This document shows, piece after piece, positions 43,532-51,906 of a stretch of DNA of 64,000 nucleotides. The notes below the pieces were generated by a model, which did not search any database, was not told where the DNA came from, and saw only the letters and a program-made list of their open reading frames with translations. Position 1 is the first letter of the stretch, and each line of letters starts with the position of its first letter. The DNA is from Kordia sp965224175 (lineage in GTDB: Bacteria; Bacteroidota; Bacteroidia; Flavobacteriales; Flavobacteriaceae). The stretch covers positions 4,154,001 through 4,218,000 of the forward strand of contig NZ_OZ245041.1 in NCBI RefSeq assembly GCF_965224175.1, read 5' to 3'. The translations under genes were made by a program, and so were the position numbers.

Positions 43532-43596
43532 AACTAACAAATTAGTTTAAACTAAAATTTTAGTTATATTTGTTTTATTGAACTAAGGATTTAGTT
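43532..43596. promoter_or_regulatory. Three identical inverted repeats around the blaI-type promoter (candidate BlaI operators)
   Basis: AACTAA-N4-TTAGTT occurs three times: 43532-43547, 43550-43565 and 43581-43596. A TATATTTG -7 element lies at 43565-43572, so the second repeat abuts it and the third covers the transcription start region. The BlaI-type gene starts at 43616. Three exact copies at the promoter of a winged-helix repressor strongly suggest its own operators. They could also control the divergent DUF456 gene. Confidence 0.7.
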
Positions 43597-43615
43597 GAAA
43601 AATACAATTCAAAAT

Positions 43616-43984
43616 ATGAAGCAATTAACGAAGGCAGAAGAAGAAATTATGCAAATTCTATGGAAACTAGAAAAGGCAAATGTAAAAACCATTATTGAAA
43701 ACTTTGCAGGTTCCAAGCCTGCATATAATACGGTTTCTACGATTGTACGAATTTTAGAAAGTAAAGGATTTGTTGGTTATGAGAAAGTGGGAAAAGGACA
43801 TGTTTATTTTCCGCTATTAGCACAATCAGAATACAGTAATCAGTCTATTTCAAAATTGGTGAATGGTTATTTTCAAGGATCTTTTAAAAGTATGGTGTCG
43901 TTTTTTATGCAAAAAAATGAAATCAGTACTTCTGAATTAGAAGATATTCTCAAAGAAATTGAAAAAAATAAAAAGAAATCATGA
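43616..43984 (+). CDS. BlaI/MecI-family repressor
   Basis: 122 aa from the ATG at 43616-43618. The frame extends to a TTG at 43595, but that lies inside an operator-like repeat. Winged helix: MKQLTKAEEEIMQILWKLEK, PAYNTVSTIVRILESKGFVG (recognition helix), KVGKGHVYFPLLAQSEY (wing). The C-terminal helices (MVSFFMQKNEISTSELEDIL) form the dimer. Members repress an M56 metallopeptidase operon until the peptidase cleaves the repressor. It overlaps the M56 gene by ATGA, the classical arrangement. Confidence 0.92.
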   Translation: MKQLTKAEEEIMQILWKLEKANVKTIIENFAGSKPAYNTVSTIVRILESKGFVGYEKVGKGHVYFPLLAQSEYSNQSISKLVNGYFQGSFKSMVSFFMQKNEISTSELEDILKEIEKNKKKS

Positions 43985-45474
43985 TTGCGTATTTTATCAA
44001 AGTTGTAGCATTTCAGTTGCTGTTTCTAGTGGCTTACGATCTATTTCTGAAAAAGGAAACATTCTTTAATTGGAATAGAATATATCTCATCTGTTCTTCA
44101 TTAATTTCATTTGCACTGCCATTTATTAAACTTGAAAGTTTTCAAAATGCTGTACCACAAGAATATGTTATTCTATTGCCAGAAATTGTGCTAACACCAG
44201 AAGTTGCAGTAGCGCCAATTGAACCCGTTTGGAATTGGTTTCTGATCATTGGAATTACAGTAAGTAGTATTTTGTTTATTTATAAAATTTCAGAATTATT
44301 ACGTTTACGTTTCAAAGGACGCTTTGTGAAACGAACTAATTACACAGTGATTCTAATTCCTAAAAGTACAGTGGCATTTTCAATTTTTAGATATGTGTTT
44401 ATAGGAGATGATATTCACGAATCTAAACTAGAAGATATTCTTTTGCATGAATTGGTGCATGTACGCGAAAAACATTCACTAGACTTGCTGTATTTTGAGC
44501 TTTTGCGCATCTTATGTTGGTTCAATCCATTAGTATACATCTATCAAAAACGAATATCAGAATTACACGAATACATTGCCGATGCAGCAATCGTACAAGA
44601 CAAAAATAAATCCGATTATTATGAAAAATTGTTGGCTGAAGTCTTTCAAACACAACAGTTTTCGTTTACCAATCAATTTTTTAAACACTCACTAATTAAA
44701 AAACGAATCATTATGTTAACGAAACAAAAATCTCGAGAAATTTTAAAGCTAAAATATTTAGTATTAGTTCCAGTACTCATCTTATCATTATTGTACACTT
44801 CTTGCGAAGAAACTACAATTGCAGATACCGAAGACAACACAGAAACTGTTGATAAAGAGGAAAAAACAGCATTGTTGAAAGATTTATTACGGGAATTAAA
44901 CAAGCTAAATGCTACCTTAGAGGGAAATCAAATTTTATCTGAAGAACAGTATAAAGAGCAAAGCGAAACTTTGGAAAAAATTGCCGCATTAATAAGTGAG
45001 CAAGACGAAGAGTTTGCAGTAAATTTTAGCAAAGCAAAATCATATGAAGAGTATGTGAAAGCTCGTAAACTTGGCATAGCTGAAAAAAGCGACTACACCA
45101 AAGTAGAACAAGAAGCTGTCGCGTTTAGTGTAATTGATCAAGCGCCTGTTTTTCCGGGATGTGAAAATGAAGGAACTCAAAAAGAGATAAAAAAATGTTC
45201 ATCTCAAAATGTAGCAAGACATGTCAATATGGAGTTTGACACAAAATTAGCAGAAGGACTTGGTTTAACAGGTGTAAATAAGATTTTTGCACAATTTGTT
45301 ATTGATGAGAATGGTGACATTGCAGGAGTGAATGCAAGAGCGCCGCATCCAGCATTAAAAACAGAAACAGAACGTGTAATTCGAACATTGCCAAAATTCT
45401 CTCCAGGAATGAAAGATGGTAAAGCGGTAAGTGTAAAATATGTATTGCCAATCGTATTTAAAATACAGGAATAA
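43981..45474 (+). CDS. M56 (BlaR1-like) metallopeptidase fused to a TonB-C-like domain
   Basis: 497 aa. N-terminal membrane helices (VVAFQLLFLVAYDLFLKK, WNWFLIIGITVSSILFIYK) and the cytosolic zinc protease motif HELVH (156-160) with the downstream E in HEYIADAAIV. A further membrane helix (KYLVLVPVLILSLLYTSC) leads to a periplasmic region with coiled-coil (residues about 290-350). The end (VFPGCENEG, FAQFVIDENGDIAGVNARAP, FSPGMKDGKAVSVKYVLPIV) is a TonB C-terminal-like domain. In this group cleaving BlaI releases the operon; the fused TonB-C domain suggests a surface or cell-wall sensing role. Confidence 0.88.
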   Translation: MIAYFIKVVAFQLLFLVAYDLFLKKETFFNWNRIYLICSSLISFALPFIKLESFQNAVPQEYVILLPEIVLTPEVAVAPIEPVWNWFLIIGITVSSILFIYKISELLRLRFKGRFVKRTNYTVILIPKSTVAFSIFRYVFIGDDIHESKLEDILLHELVHVREKHSLDLLYFELLRILCWFNPLVYIYQKRISELHEYIADAAIVQDKNKSDYYEKLLAEVFQTQQFSFTNQFFKHSLIKKRIIMLTKQKSREILKLKYLVLVPVLILSLLYTSCEETTIADTEDNTETVDKEEKTALLKDLLRELNKLNATLEGNQILSEEQYKEQSETLEKIAALISEQDEEFAVNFSKAKSYEEYVKARKLGIAEKSDYTKVEQEAVAFSVIDQAPVFPGCENEGTQKEIKKCSSQNVARHVNMEFDTKLAEGLGLTGVNKIFAQFVIDENGDIAGVNARAPHPALKTETERVIRTLPKFSPGMKDGKAVSVKYVLPIVFKIQE

Positions 45475-45480
45475 GCATAC

Positions 45481-46623
45481 ATGAAAATAATAATAAATCT
45501 CTGCATCTTTTTTATAATAATAACTAAAGTCGAAGCGCAAACTTCGACTTTAGCAATTGCAGATAGTTTGTATCAATTTGGAAACTACTCCAAAGCAATA
45601 AAAATCTATCAAGAACAAAAACCGAATGCATATACAAACGTACAAATAGCAAAAGCTTACAAAGCCTTAGGAAATAGTAAAAAGGCGATAAAAAGTTACG
45701 AAAAGGTCTTAAAACTAGATGCAGAAAACGTATTGGTGCTATATGATTACGGTAGATTATTATTTACAGCGGGAAAACTCGATAAATCATTAGTTATTTT
45801 TGAAAAGCTAAAATTAAAAGATACGCTCAATCCTAATTTTCACTATCAAGTTGGATTGGTAAAAGAAGCCTTACAGCAAGAAGACTTTATATCAGCATAC
45901 GAAACCGCTTTTGCATTAGATGGGCAACATCAAAAAAGTATTTACAAGCTCATCAAGCATGCTATAGAGGCTAAAGACTTTGAAAAAGCAAAAAACATCA
46001 TTACTGTTGGTTTAACCAATAACGAAAGTGATGCAAAAATAATAGGTTACAATGCGCAATTATTCTATGCGCAAAAAGAATTTGGAAAAGCCTTGTTATG
46101 GTTTCAAAGACTTATACATTTAAACAAAGCAACCAGATATGTATATGAAAAAGCAGCATTTTCAGCATATCGTATTCGACAAATTGAAAAATCGATTGCA
46201 TATTATGAAGAAGCTTTAAAACGAGATCGCGGAAATTATTTTTACCATTCGCAATTGGCAAAACTATACTATCAAGATGAAGTTCCTGAAAAAGCAGAAC
46301 ATCATGCATCGCAAGCTATAGTTGGAAAAATGACAGATCCTTCAGGAGATTATTATATATTGGGAATGGTTCATTTTGATCGAAAAGAATTTCGAAAAGC
46401 CATGAAGTTATTAAATATGGCTTTAGAGGAAAATCCAGATTATGAATTAGCGCAATTACGACTGGCACAAGTTGCAGATAATTACTATTCTGATCTTGGA
46501 GCAAAATTAAAAATGTACGAGCGTTTCATAGAAAAATTCCCAAAAGCGAAACTCGAAATGCGGAAAATTGCCAATGTGCGAATTCGTCAACTTAAAGAGG
46601 AAATTCACTTAAAATCAGAATAA
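45481..46623 (+). CDS. TPR-repeat periplasmic protein
   Basis: 380 aa, signal peptide (IIINLCIFFIIITKVEAQTS). At least eight TPR units, for example IADSLYQFGNYSKAIKIYQE, QIAKAYKALGNSKKAIKSYE, LYDYGRLLFTAGKLDKSLVI and HSQLAKLYYQDEVPEKAEHH. Follows the M56 gene by 6 bases and is probably in the BlaI/M56 operon. TPR proteins bridge partners; none can be named. Confidence 0.8.
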   Translation: MKIIINLCIFFIIITKVEAQTSTLAIADSLYQFGNYSKAIKIYQEQKPNAYTNVQIAKAYKALGNSKKAIKSYEKVLKLDAENVLVLYDYGRLLFTAGKLDKSLVIFEKLKLKDTLNPNFHYQVGLVKEALQQEDFISAYETAFALDGQHQKSIYKLIKHAIEAKDFEKAKNIITVGLTNNESDAKIIGYNAQLFYAQKEFGKALLWFQRLIHLNKATRYVYEKAAFSAYRIRQIEKSIAYYEEALKRDRGNYFYHSQLAKLYYQDEVPEKAEHHASQAIVGKMTDPSGDYYILGMVHFDRKEFRKAMKLLNMALEENPDYELAQLRLAQVADNYYSDLGAKLKMYERFIEKFPKAKLEMRKIANVRIRQLKEEIHLKSE

Positions 46624-46682
46624 CAGCAGCAAAAATTACGGCAAAATGTCTAAAAGTTGTATTTTTCATGATATTTGTATTG

Positions 46683-47162
46683 ATGAAACGACTCTGGACA
46701 TATTGCCTTTTGCTTTTTGTGTGTGTTTCTTGTGACTTTATAAATGGTACTGTTGTAAAAGAAGAAACCATTGTAGCACAAGAAAAACAGAGTATTGATT
46801 TGGATACAGTTGATGAATTTCCTTCGTTTGCAACCTGCGATCAATTGGAAAAAGAAGCACAGAAAATATGTTTCTTTGAAACGCTAACTAATCAAATTCA
46901 CGAACGTTTGTCACAAAATAATTTGGTCGTTGTTAAAACCATTCACGATACCATTCAGGTTGAACTGCAAATAGATTCCTTAGGATTCATCAAAGCTTCT
47001 GAAATTAAAAAACAAGAATTTACAACTTCGCAGCTACCAACTTTAGACAGTTTGATTCGTGAAAGTATCAATAGTTTGCCAAAAGCATCTCCAGCCAACA
47101 AAAGAGGTATTCCAGTAGCGACAAAATTTGTATTACCAATTATTTTAAATGTAGAAGAATAG
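46683..47162 (+). CDS. Lipoprotein with degenerate TonB-C-like domain
   Basis: 159 aa from the ATG at 46683-46685, which gives a lipoprotein signal (MKRLWTYCLLLFVCVSC, lipobox VSC). The C-terminal part shows the same order as the end of the M56 protein (FPSFATCDQLEKEAQKICFF, VELQIDSLGFIKASEI, LPKASPANKRGIPVATKFVL, PIIL), that is, a diverged TonB-C fold. It is the fourth gene after blaI. A function in the same sensing complex is inferred from this shared domain. Confidence 0.7.
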   Translation: MKRLWTYCLLLFVCVSCDFINGTVVKEETIVAQEKQSIDLDTVDEFPSFATCDQLEKEAQKICFFETLTNQIHERLSQNNLVVVKTIHDTIQVELQIDSLGFIKASEIKKQEFTTSQLPTLDSLIRESINSLPKASPANKRGIPVATKFVLPIILNVEE

Positions 47163-47197
47163 TTTCTGTCAAGACAAATTCATAAAAAGCACAAAAA

Positions 47198-47944
47198 CTA
47201 AAATCGAATTGCTAATTTCTTCAGCAATCGTAAAACTTCAACATACAACCAAATAATAGTAACTAATAATCCCCAAGTGGCAAACCACTCATAAGACTTC
47301 TTTACTTTTCCGATGCGATGATCTATATAATCGAAATCAAGTAATAAACTTAATGAAGCAAAAATAGCAACGACAATATTAAAAATGATCGCAAACCAAG
47401 AAGTATCCCAAAGAAAAGAGATTCTAATACCAAAAAAACTTAAAATAAAAGACGTGAGATAAATTACGAAAATTACTGTGGTAGCAGTAATAATAACACT
47501 CTTTAGTTTCTGTGTTACAATAATAATTTTTGAAAGATATAAAAGTAACATGACTAAAAACGTAGCAATTGTAACAATCACAGCTTGAAATGGTAAATAC
47601 GGAATACTTTTATGAACATATGCGCTAAATCCGCCAACAAACAAACCTTTTGCAATAGCATATAAAATGGTAAGCGGAATTACCCATTCACGTTTGTAAG
47701 AGAGTAAAATACTGCATATAATAGCAGCTATAATTCCACCAGTAGTGAACCATTTAATATGTACACCATCAAAATACAATTTCCAAATAACTGAGGCGGA
47801 TAGACAAACAATCATCAAACAAAAAATTGTTTTTAAGACAACACCGCGAAGTGTCATTTTTCCCTGCGTTCGTTTTGATTCAGGATTATTCCAGAAATAA
47901 TCAGTAAACGCAGGATTGGAAGTTGATAATCCGAATAAACTCAT
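47198..47944 (-). CDS. Bax inhibitor-1/YccA-family membrane protein
   Basis: 248 aa with six to seven membrane helices. The N-terminus (NPAFTDYFWNNPESKRTQGK, MTLRGVVLKT) and the family segments AIAKGLFVGGFSAYVHKSIP and LDFDYIDHRIGKVKKSYEW (with paired Asp in helix 6-7) match the YccA-type Bax-inhibitor family. Members affect membrane calcium flux and protease FtsH. No obvious operon: it is convergent with the lipoprotein gene and divergent from the Xre/RES pair. Confidence 0.88.
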   Translation of the reverse strand: MSLFGLSTSNPAFTDYFWNNPESKRTQGKMTLRGVVLKTIFCLMIVCLSASVIWKLYFDGVHIKWFTTGGIIAAIICSILLSYKREWVIPLTILYAIAKGLFVGGFSAYVHKSIPYLPFQAVIVTIATFLVMLLLYLSKIIIVTQKLKSVIITATTVIFVIYLTSFILSFFGIRISFLWDTSWFAIIFNIVVAIFASLSLLLDFDYIDHRIGKVKKSYEWFATWGLLVTIIWLYVEVLRLLKKLAIRF

Positions 47945-48046
47945 GTGTCGATTTTTGTTAAAAATAATAAAAAAATGGACTTTACAATTTTAGATCGATA
48001 AAATATTTGTAAATTTACACATTGCATTAGGTAAAATTACTAAAAC

Positions 48047-48460
48047 ATGGAAGCATTAACGCTAACGAGCTACATCGATAATCGAAACGATTCGCCGCAA
48101 AACAAACTAAAAATTATTCACGCCACTAGAAATGGCGTTACAAGATCACAACTCAAAAAATTTAGTATGCGTGTTGCTTTACCGCTTACAAAAATATCTG
48201 AAATTGTTCCTGCTTCCTATTCAACACTTTCAAAAAAAGCGAGTTACGACAAAGAAGTAAGCGAGCGTTTGTTTGAAATAGCCGAAGTGTATTCAAAAGG
48301 TTTTGAAGTGTTTGGTGATGAAAAAAAATTCACAAGATGGCTGAACAAAAAAAGTAAAGTTTTGGGCGGACAAACGCCTTTTTCCCTATTAGATACAAGC
48401 TATGGTGTTAAATTAGTTATTGACGAAATTAGACGTATTGACTACGGAATTTTTGCTTAA
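48047..48460 (+). CDS. Xre/MbcA/ParS-type antitoxin
   Basis: 137 aa. An N-terminal Xre-like helix-turn-helix (ITRSQLKKFSMRVALPLTKI-like) and a C-terminal toxin-binding domain (RLFEIAEVYSKGFEVFGDEK, FTRWLNKKSKVLGGQTPFSL, LDTSYGVKLVIDEIRRIDYG) match the ParS/Xre family. It ends in a one-base overlap with the RES gene (48460). These antitoxins cover the active site of the RES toxin. Confidence 0.88.
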   Translation: MEALTLTSYIDNRNDSPQNKLKIIHATRNGVTRSQLKKFSMRVALPLTKISEIVPASYSTLSKKASYDKEVSERLFEIAEVYSKGFEVFGDEKKFTRWLNKKSKVLGGQTPFSLLDTSYGVKLVIDEIRRIDYGIFA

Positions 48461-48924
48461 TGATTGTATATAGAATAGACAGAGCCAAACGAAAAAATAA
48501 TTTACTTTCCGGAATTGGCGCAGAAAAAATTGGCGGTCGCTGGAACGAAATAGGAACACGCGCCGTATATACTTCTCAACACATCTCACTTGCCTATTTA
48601 GAAGTTGTGATGCACTTAGACATCACAGAAGATCTTCCAAATGATCGTATTTTAGTACATATCAATATACCTGATGAGGTACATGTACACGAAATTAAAA
48701 AATTACCAAAAAACTGGAATACTTTTCCTTACAACAGTAAAACACAAGAAATATTTACCAAATTCGTAGCAGAAAATAACTATGCAGTCTTAAAAGTTCC
48801 TTCTGCTATTGTTAGAGACGAATTTAACTATATTCTCAATCCAATACATATTGATTTTCATAAGATTCAAGTTGTGAAAATTCAAAAATTTGCTTTCGAT
48901 TCACGTTTATATCACGAAACATAA
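48460..48924 (+). CDS. RES-domain toxin
   Basis: 154 aa. YRIDRAKRKNNLLSGIGAEK, IGGRWNEIGTRAVYTSQH, LAYLEVVMHLDI and KVPSAIVRDEFNYILNPIH give the Arg, Glu and Ser after which the RES domain is named. RES toxins degrade NAD+ or ADP-ribosylate a target with an ART-like fold. It pairs with the Xre antitoxin upstream. The system is complete and both frames are intact. Confidence 0.9.
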   Translation: MIVYRIDRAKRKNNLLSGIGAEKIGGRWNEIGTRAVYTSQHISLAYLEVVMHLDITEDLPNDRILVHINIPDEVHVHEIKKLPKNWNTFPYNSKTQEIFTKFVAENNYAVLKVPSAIVRDEFNYILNPIHIDFHKIQVVKIQKFAFDSRLYHET

Positions 48925-48949
48925 ACACACTTCATTGCAATTCTTGATA

Positions 48950-50077
48950 TTATTTTTTAAAACTCCTATTTTTCCATGTATAGCTGGAAAATAAGGATCG
49001 GAAGAAAATAAAAATAGTGAAGAATGGATATAAAACTGCACTACATAATACGTGTAATAGTTTAAATGTTTGTTGTGTAAATCGTAAAGTTTGAAAGAGT
49101 AAAATACTATCAATTCCTATTTTCGAAACGATGAACAACAGAATAAATTCCCAAGATAAACCAACAAAAAGAAATATTGGAGATACACAAAAAGTGAGAT
49201 TTATTAAAACAACTAAAACACCAATCAATTTTCCTGTCAAAATATTGTAGTTAGCACTTTTGGATGCCCATCGGACGCGTTGGGAAATCAATTCTTTATG
49301 AGTTGCAACAGCAACAGTCGTAATGATGGCTTCTTTTGATTTTAAGTAGGTTATTTTTTTTGGCCATTTTTGAATAAATTTTTCAAGTAAAAAAACATCA
49401 TCACCACTTGCAATAGTATCATTTCCTGCAAATCCTTGAACCGCTAAAAAAGCTTTTTTCTTATACGAAAGATTAGCGCCATTACACATAAAAGGAATTT
49501 CTAATCCAAAACTTCCGATCGTTGTACCTTGCAGACTTAAAAAATCAAGCAATTGAAAATAACTAAAAAAAGAAGTTTCTTCTTTGTAAGTTACTGGTGC
49601 AACAATCATGTTGGGACGTTTTAAAATAATTTCTTGATTGAATAGTTGTAGCCATTTTGGAGGTACTATACAATCGGCATCAGTTGTTACAATCCAATCG
49701 CTATCTAATTGTGTAATTGCAGTTCTGATGGCATCTTTTTTTGGCGAATTGGAAACGCGTTTATTTTTTAAAACTCTGATGTTGATAGATGGATGTTTCT
49801 TGCTGAATTTTTCTATGATTTCGCAAGAATCATCTTCGGAAGCGTCATCTACAAAGTAAAACGAAACCTTTGTTGTCGGATATTCCAAGCTTTTTATAGA
49901 AGCTAACAAATTTGGTAAATGCAAAGACTCATTCCGAAAAGGAACAATTACTGAAAATGCTGTTTCGTGTGTTAATTCTTGCTGTTTAATGTTTGGTAGC
50001 TTCCAAAATCCGTAGCTCAAACTTAAAATAAGCAATCCATATGCTGCTAAAATGCCAAAAACAATTCCTATGATCAT
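48950..50077 (-). CDS. Family 2 glycosyltransferase
   Basis: 375 aa. GT-A fold with FSVIVPFRNESLHLPNLLAS, FYFVDDASEDDSC, VTTDADCIVPPKWL (DxD) and GNDTIASGDDVFLLEKFIQK; TM helices follow at the C-terminus (LIGVLVVLINLTFCVSPIFL, LHVLCSAVLYPFFTIFIFF), with one at the start. It is a processive, membrane-anchored transferase like those that add a sugar to a lipid or make a polysaccharide. It overlaps the upstream flippase-like gene by ATGA (50074-50077), so the two probably act on the same glycolipid. Confidence 0.85.
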   Translation of the reverse strand: MIIGIVFGILAAYGLLILSLSYGFWKLPNIKQQELTHETAFSVIVPFRNESLHLPNLLASIKSLEYPTTKVSFYFVDDASEDDSCEIIEKFSKKHPSINIRVLKNKRVSNSPKKDAIRTAITQLDSDWIVTTDADCIVPPKWLQLFNQEIILKRPNMIVAPVTYKEETSFFSYFQLLDFLSLQGTTIGSFGLEIPFMCNGANLSYKKKAFLAVQGFAGNDTIASGDDVFLLEKFIQKWPKKITYLKSKEAIITTVAVATHKELISQRVRWASKSANYNILTGKLIGVLVVLINLTFCVSPIFLFVGLSWEFILLFIVSKIGIDSILLFQTLRFTQQTFKLLHVLCSAVLYPFFTIFIFFRSLFSSYTWKNRSFKK

Positions 50078-51057
50078 ACAGCAGTTGATTTGTCTTCAGT
50101 AGTAGAAGTGTTAAAACTCAATACAAAATAACTTCCAAGAATACTTGGAAATACAAAATTCAGAATCCACATTAATAATACGACAGAAAGAATGCTTAAT
50201 TCGGGAACATGCAAATATCCAAAAAGCCATACGGCAACACTTCCTTTTACAACAACATCAAAAATAAACAACATCGGAATCACAGAAGTAATTAAATACA
50301 TTGCAGTTATGGCACTCATAGTAATTCCGTAAGAAGTATTTAGACCAAAAACTAGCAACAAAAAGTAAAATTGATGAGAGAAGATCAAATAGCGAATCAC
50401 GGAAAAACTAATATTCTTTAGATGAATACTAAACCCCACTTTTTTTATAAAACTCTTCAAGCGTTCCCAAGAAAAACCTTTGATTTGAAATCGCTTTTGT
50501 TTGCTTCCCAAGAGAAAAATTCCACCAAAAAACACTACTAAAAAAATCATGCGCGTAATCTTCCGCCAAGGCAATTCAATACTAAATTCATAGACAAAAA
50601 AAGAAAAACCAATCAGTCCAAAAACGACAGTAGCAAGCAATTGTGCGCTATTTCCTAGAAAATTCAATCCAAGAATCCGTTTTCGTTGTGCTTTTGGGAA
50701 ATACAATGCCTTTGCGCCATATTCGCCAATTCTATTAGGAGTAAACAAAGAAGCAGTCAAACTTCCTAAAGTATGTGTAGTACTTTGCCAAAATGTAATT
50801 GTTTTTATATGATTTACGAGTGTTTTCCATTTCACAATTTCCAAAAACCAATTCAAAAAAGTAGAAAAAACTAATATGAAAATTGTAATCGAGTGGAATA
50901 ATTTTGAAGTTTTTACTTGTGATAAAAATGTATTGAAGTCCAATTGTGCATTGTGCATCAACTTGTTATAAATAAAATAGGTGGCGCCAATAACTATTGC
51001 TATTTTTATAGTGAACGTAATTAATTGCTTCTTTTTTAAAGATGGGAGAATTGGCAT
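50074..51057 (-). CDS. LPG synthase/flippase-like integral membrane protein
   Basis: Start taken at 51057 (MPILPSLKKKQLITFTIKIA), since family members start at this LKKK segment; the frame itself extends to 51132. 327 aa with about eight to nine membrane helices (IVIGATYFIYNKLMHN, SITIFILVFSTFLNWF, GALTSSL-like, ITAMYLITSVIPMLFIFDVV). The fold is that of the UPF0104 / AglD / lysylphosphatidylglycerol synthase membrane domain that flips or carries lipid-linked groups. No catalytic synthase domain is present. Followed at once by a glycosyltransferase. Confidence 0.8.
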   Translation of the reverse strand: MPILPSLKKKQLITFTIKIAIVIGATYFIYNKLMHNAQLDFNTFLSQVKTSKLFHSITIFILVFSTFLNWFLEIVKWKTLVNHIKTITFWQSTTHTLGSLTASLFTPNRIGEYGAKALYFPKAQRKRILGLNFLGNSAQLLATVVFGLIGFSFFVYEFSIELPWRKITRMIFLVVFFGGIFLLGSKQKRFQIKGFSWERLKSFIKKVGFSIHLKNISFSVIRYLIFSHQFYFLLLVFGLNTSYGITMSAITAMYLITSVIPMLFIFDVVVKGSVAVWLFGYLHVPELSILSVVLLMWILNFVFPSILGSYFVLSFNTSTTEDKSTAV

Positions 51058-51201
51058 GCTGCAAAATAAAGCATTTCGCCAAATATATATAGATAAGCTA
51101 CTGCTTTTACGTATTTTTAGGGCATAAATCATGAAAAGAAGGTATTAATTACGAATAACTTGTAACTACGGTTTTACAGTAATTTTAATAGAAGAAAACG
51201 G

Positions 51202-51756
51202 TTGAAAACAGAGAAAATCATATTAGGAATTGATCCAGGAACTACCATAATGGGTTTTGGATTGATAAAAGTAGTAGGTAAAAAAATGCAGTTTTTACAA
51301 CTTAATGAATTGCAACTTCAAAAATACAGCGATCATTATATAAAGCTAAAACTCATTTTTGAACGAACTATAGAGCTTATCGATACCTATCATCCAGACG
51401 AAATTGCTATTGAAGCACCGTTTTTTGGTAAAAACGTTCAATCCATGTTAAAACTAGGTCGTGCACAAGGCGTTGCGATGGCGGCAGGTTTATCTCGTGA
51501 AGTCCCAATCACAGAATATGCGCCTAAAAAAATAAAAATGGCAATTACAGGAAATGGAAATGCCAGTAAGGAGCAAGTCGCAAAAATGCTTCAAAGCTTA
51601 TTAGGAATCAAAACTTTACCCAAAAATTTAGATGCTACCGATGGATTAGCAGCTGCTGTATGTCACTTTTACAATGCTGGTAGAGTAGAAGTTGGAAAAA
51701 GCTATTCAGGTTGGGCAAGTTTTGTAAAACAGAATGAAAAACGAATCAAGAAATAG
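51202..51756 (+). CDS. ruvC: Holliday-junction resolvase RuvC
   Basis: 184 aa, starting from a TTG (51202-51204). Catalytic acids: D11 (LGIDPGTT), E71 (IAIEAPFFG), and D144 with D147 (LDATDGLAAA). The DNA-binding TGNGNASKEQVAKML segment is present. RuvC resolves Holliday junctions with the RuvAB motor. It stands alone: ruvA/ruvB are not in the window. Confidence 0.93.
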   Translation: MKTEKIILGIDPGTTIMGFGLIKVVGKKMQFLQLNELQLQKYSDHYIKLKLIFERTIELIDTYHPDEIAIEAPFFGKNVQSMLKLGRAQGVAMAAGLSREVPITEYAPKKIKMAITGNGNASKEQVAKMLQSLLGIKTLPKNLDATDGLAAAVCHFYNAGRVEVGKSYSGWASFVKQNEKRIKK

Positions 51757-51906
51757 TTAGCAATACATAAATATTAAAACGTATCCTTGTAAAAACTTAC
51801 GATATAATTATAACTGAAAACACGTACACGTATGTTATCATCTCTATATGTTAAATATCTTGTGTAGTTTTGGAGTCTCATTATTTATAACATCTTTTCA
51901 AAGTTA

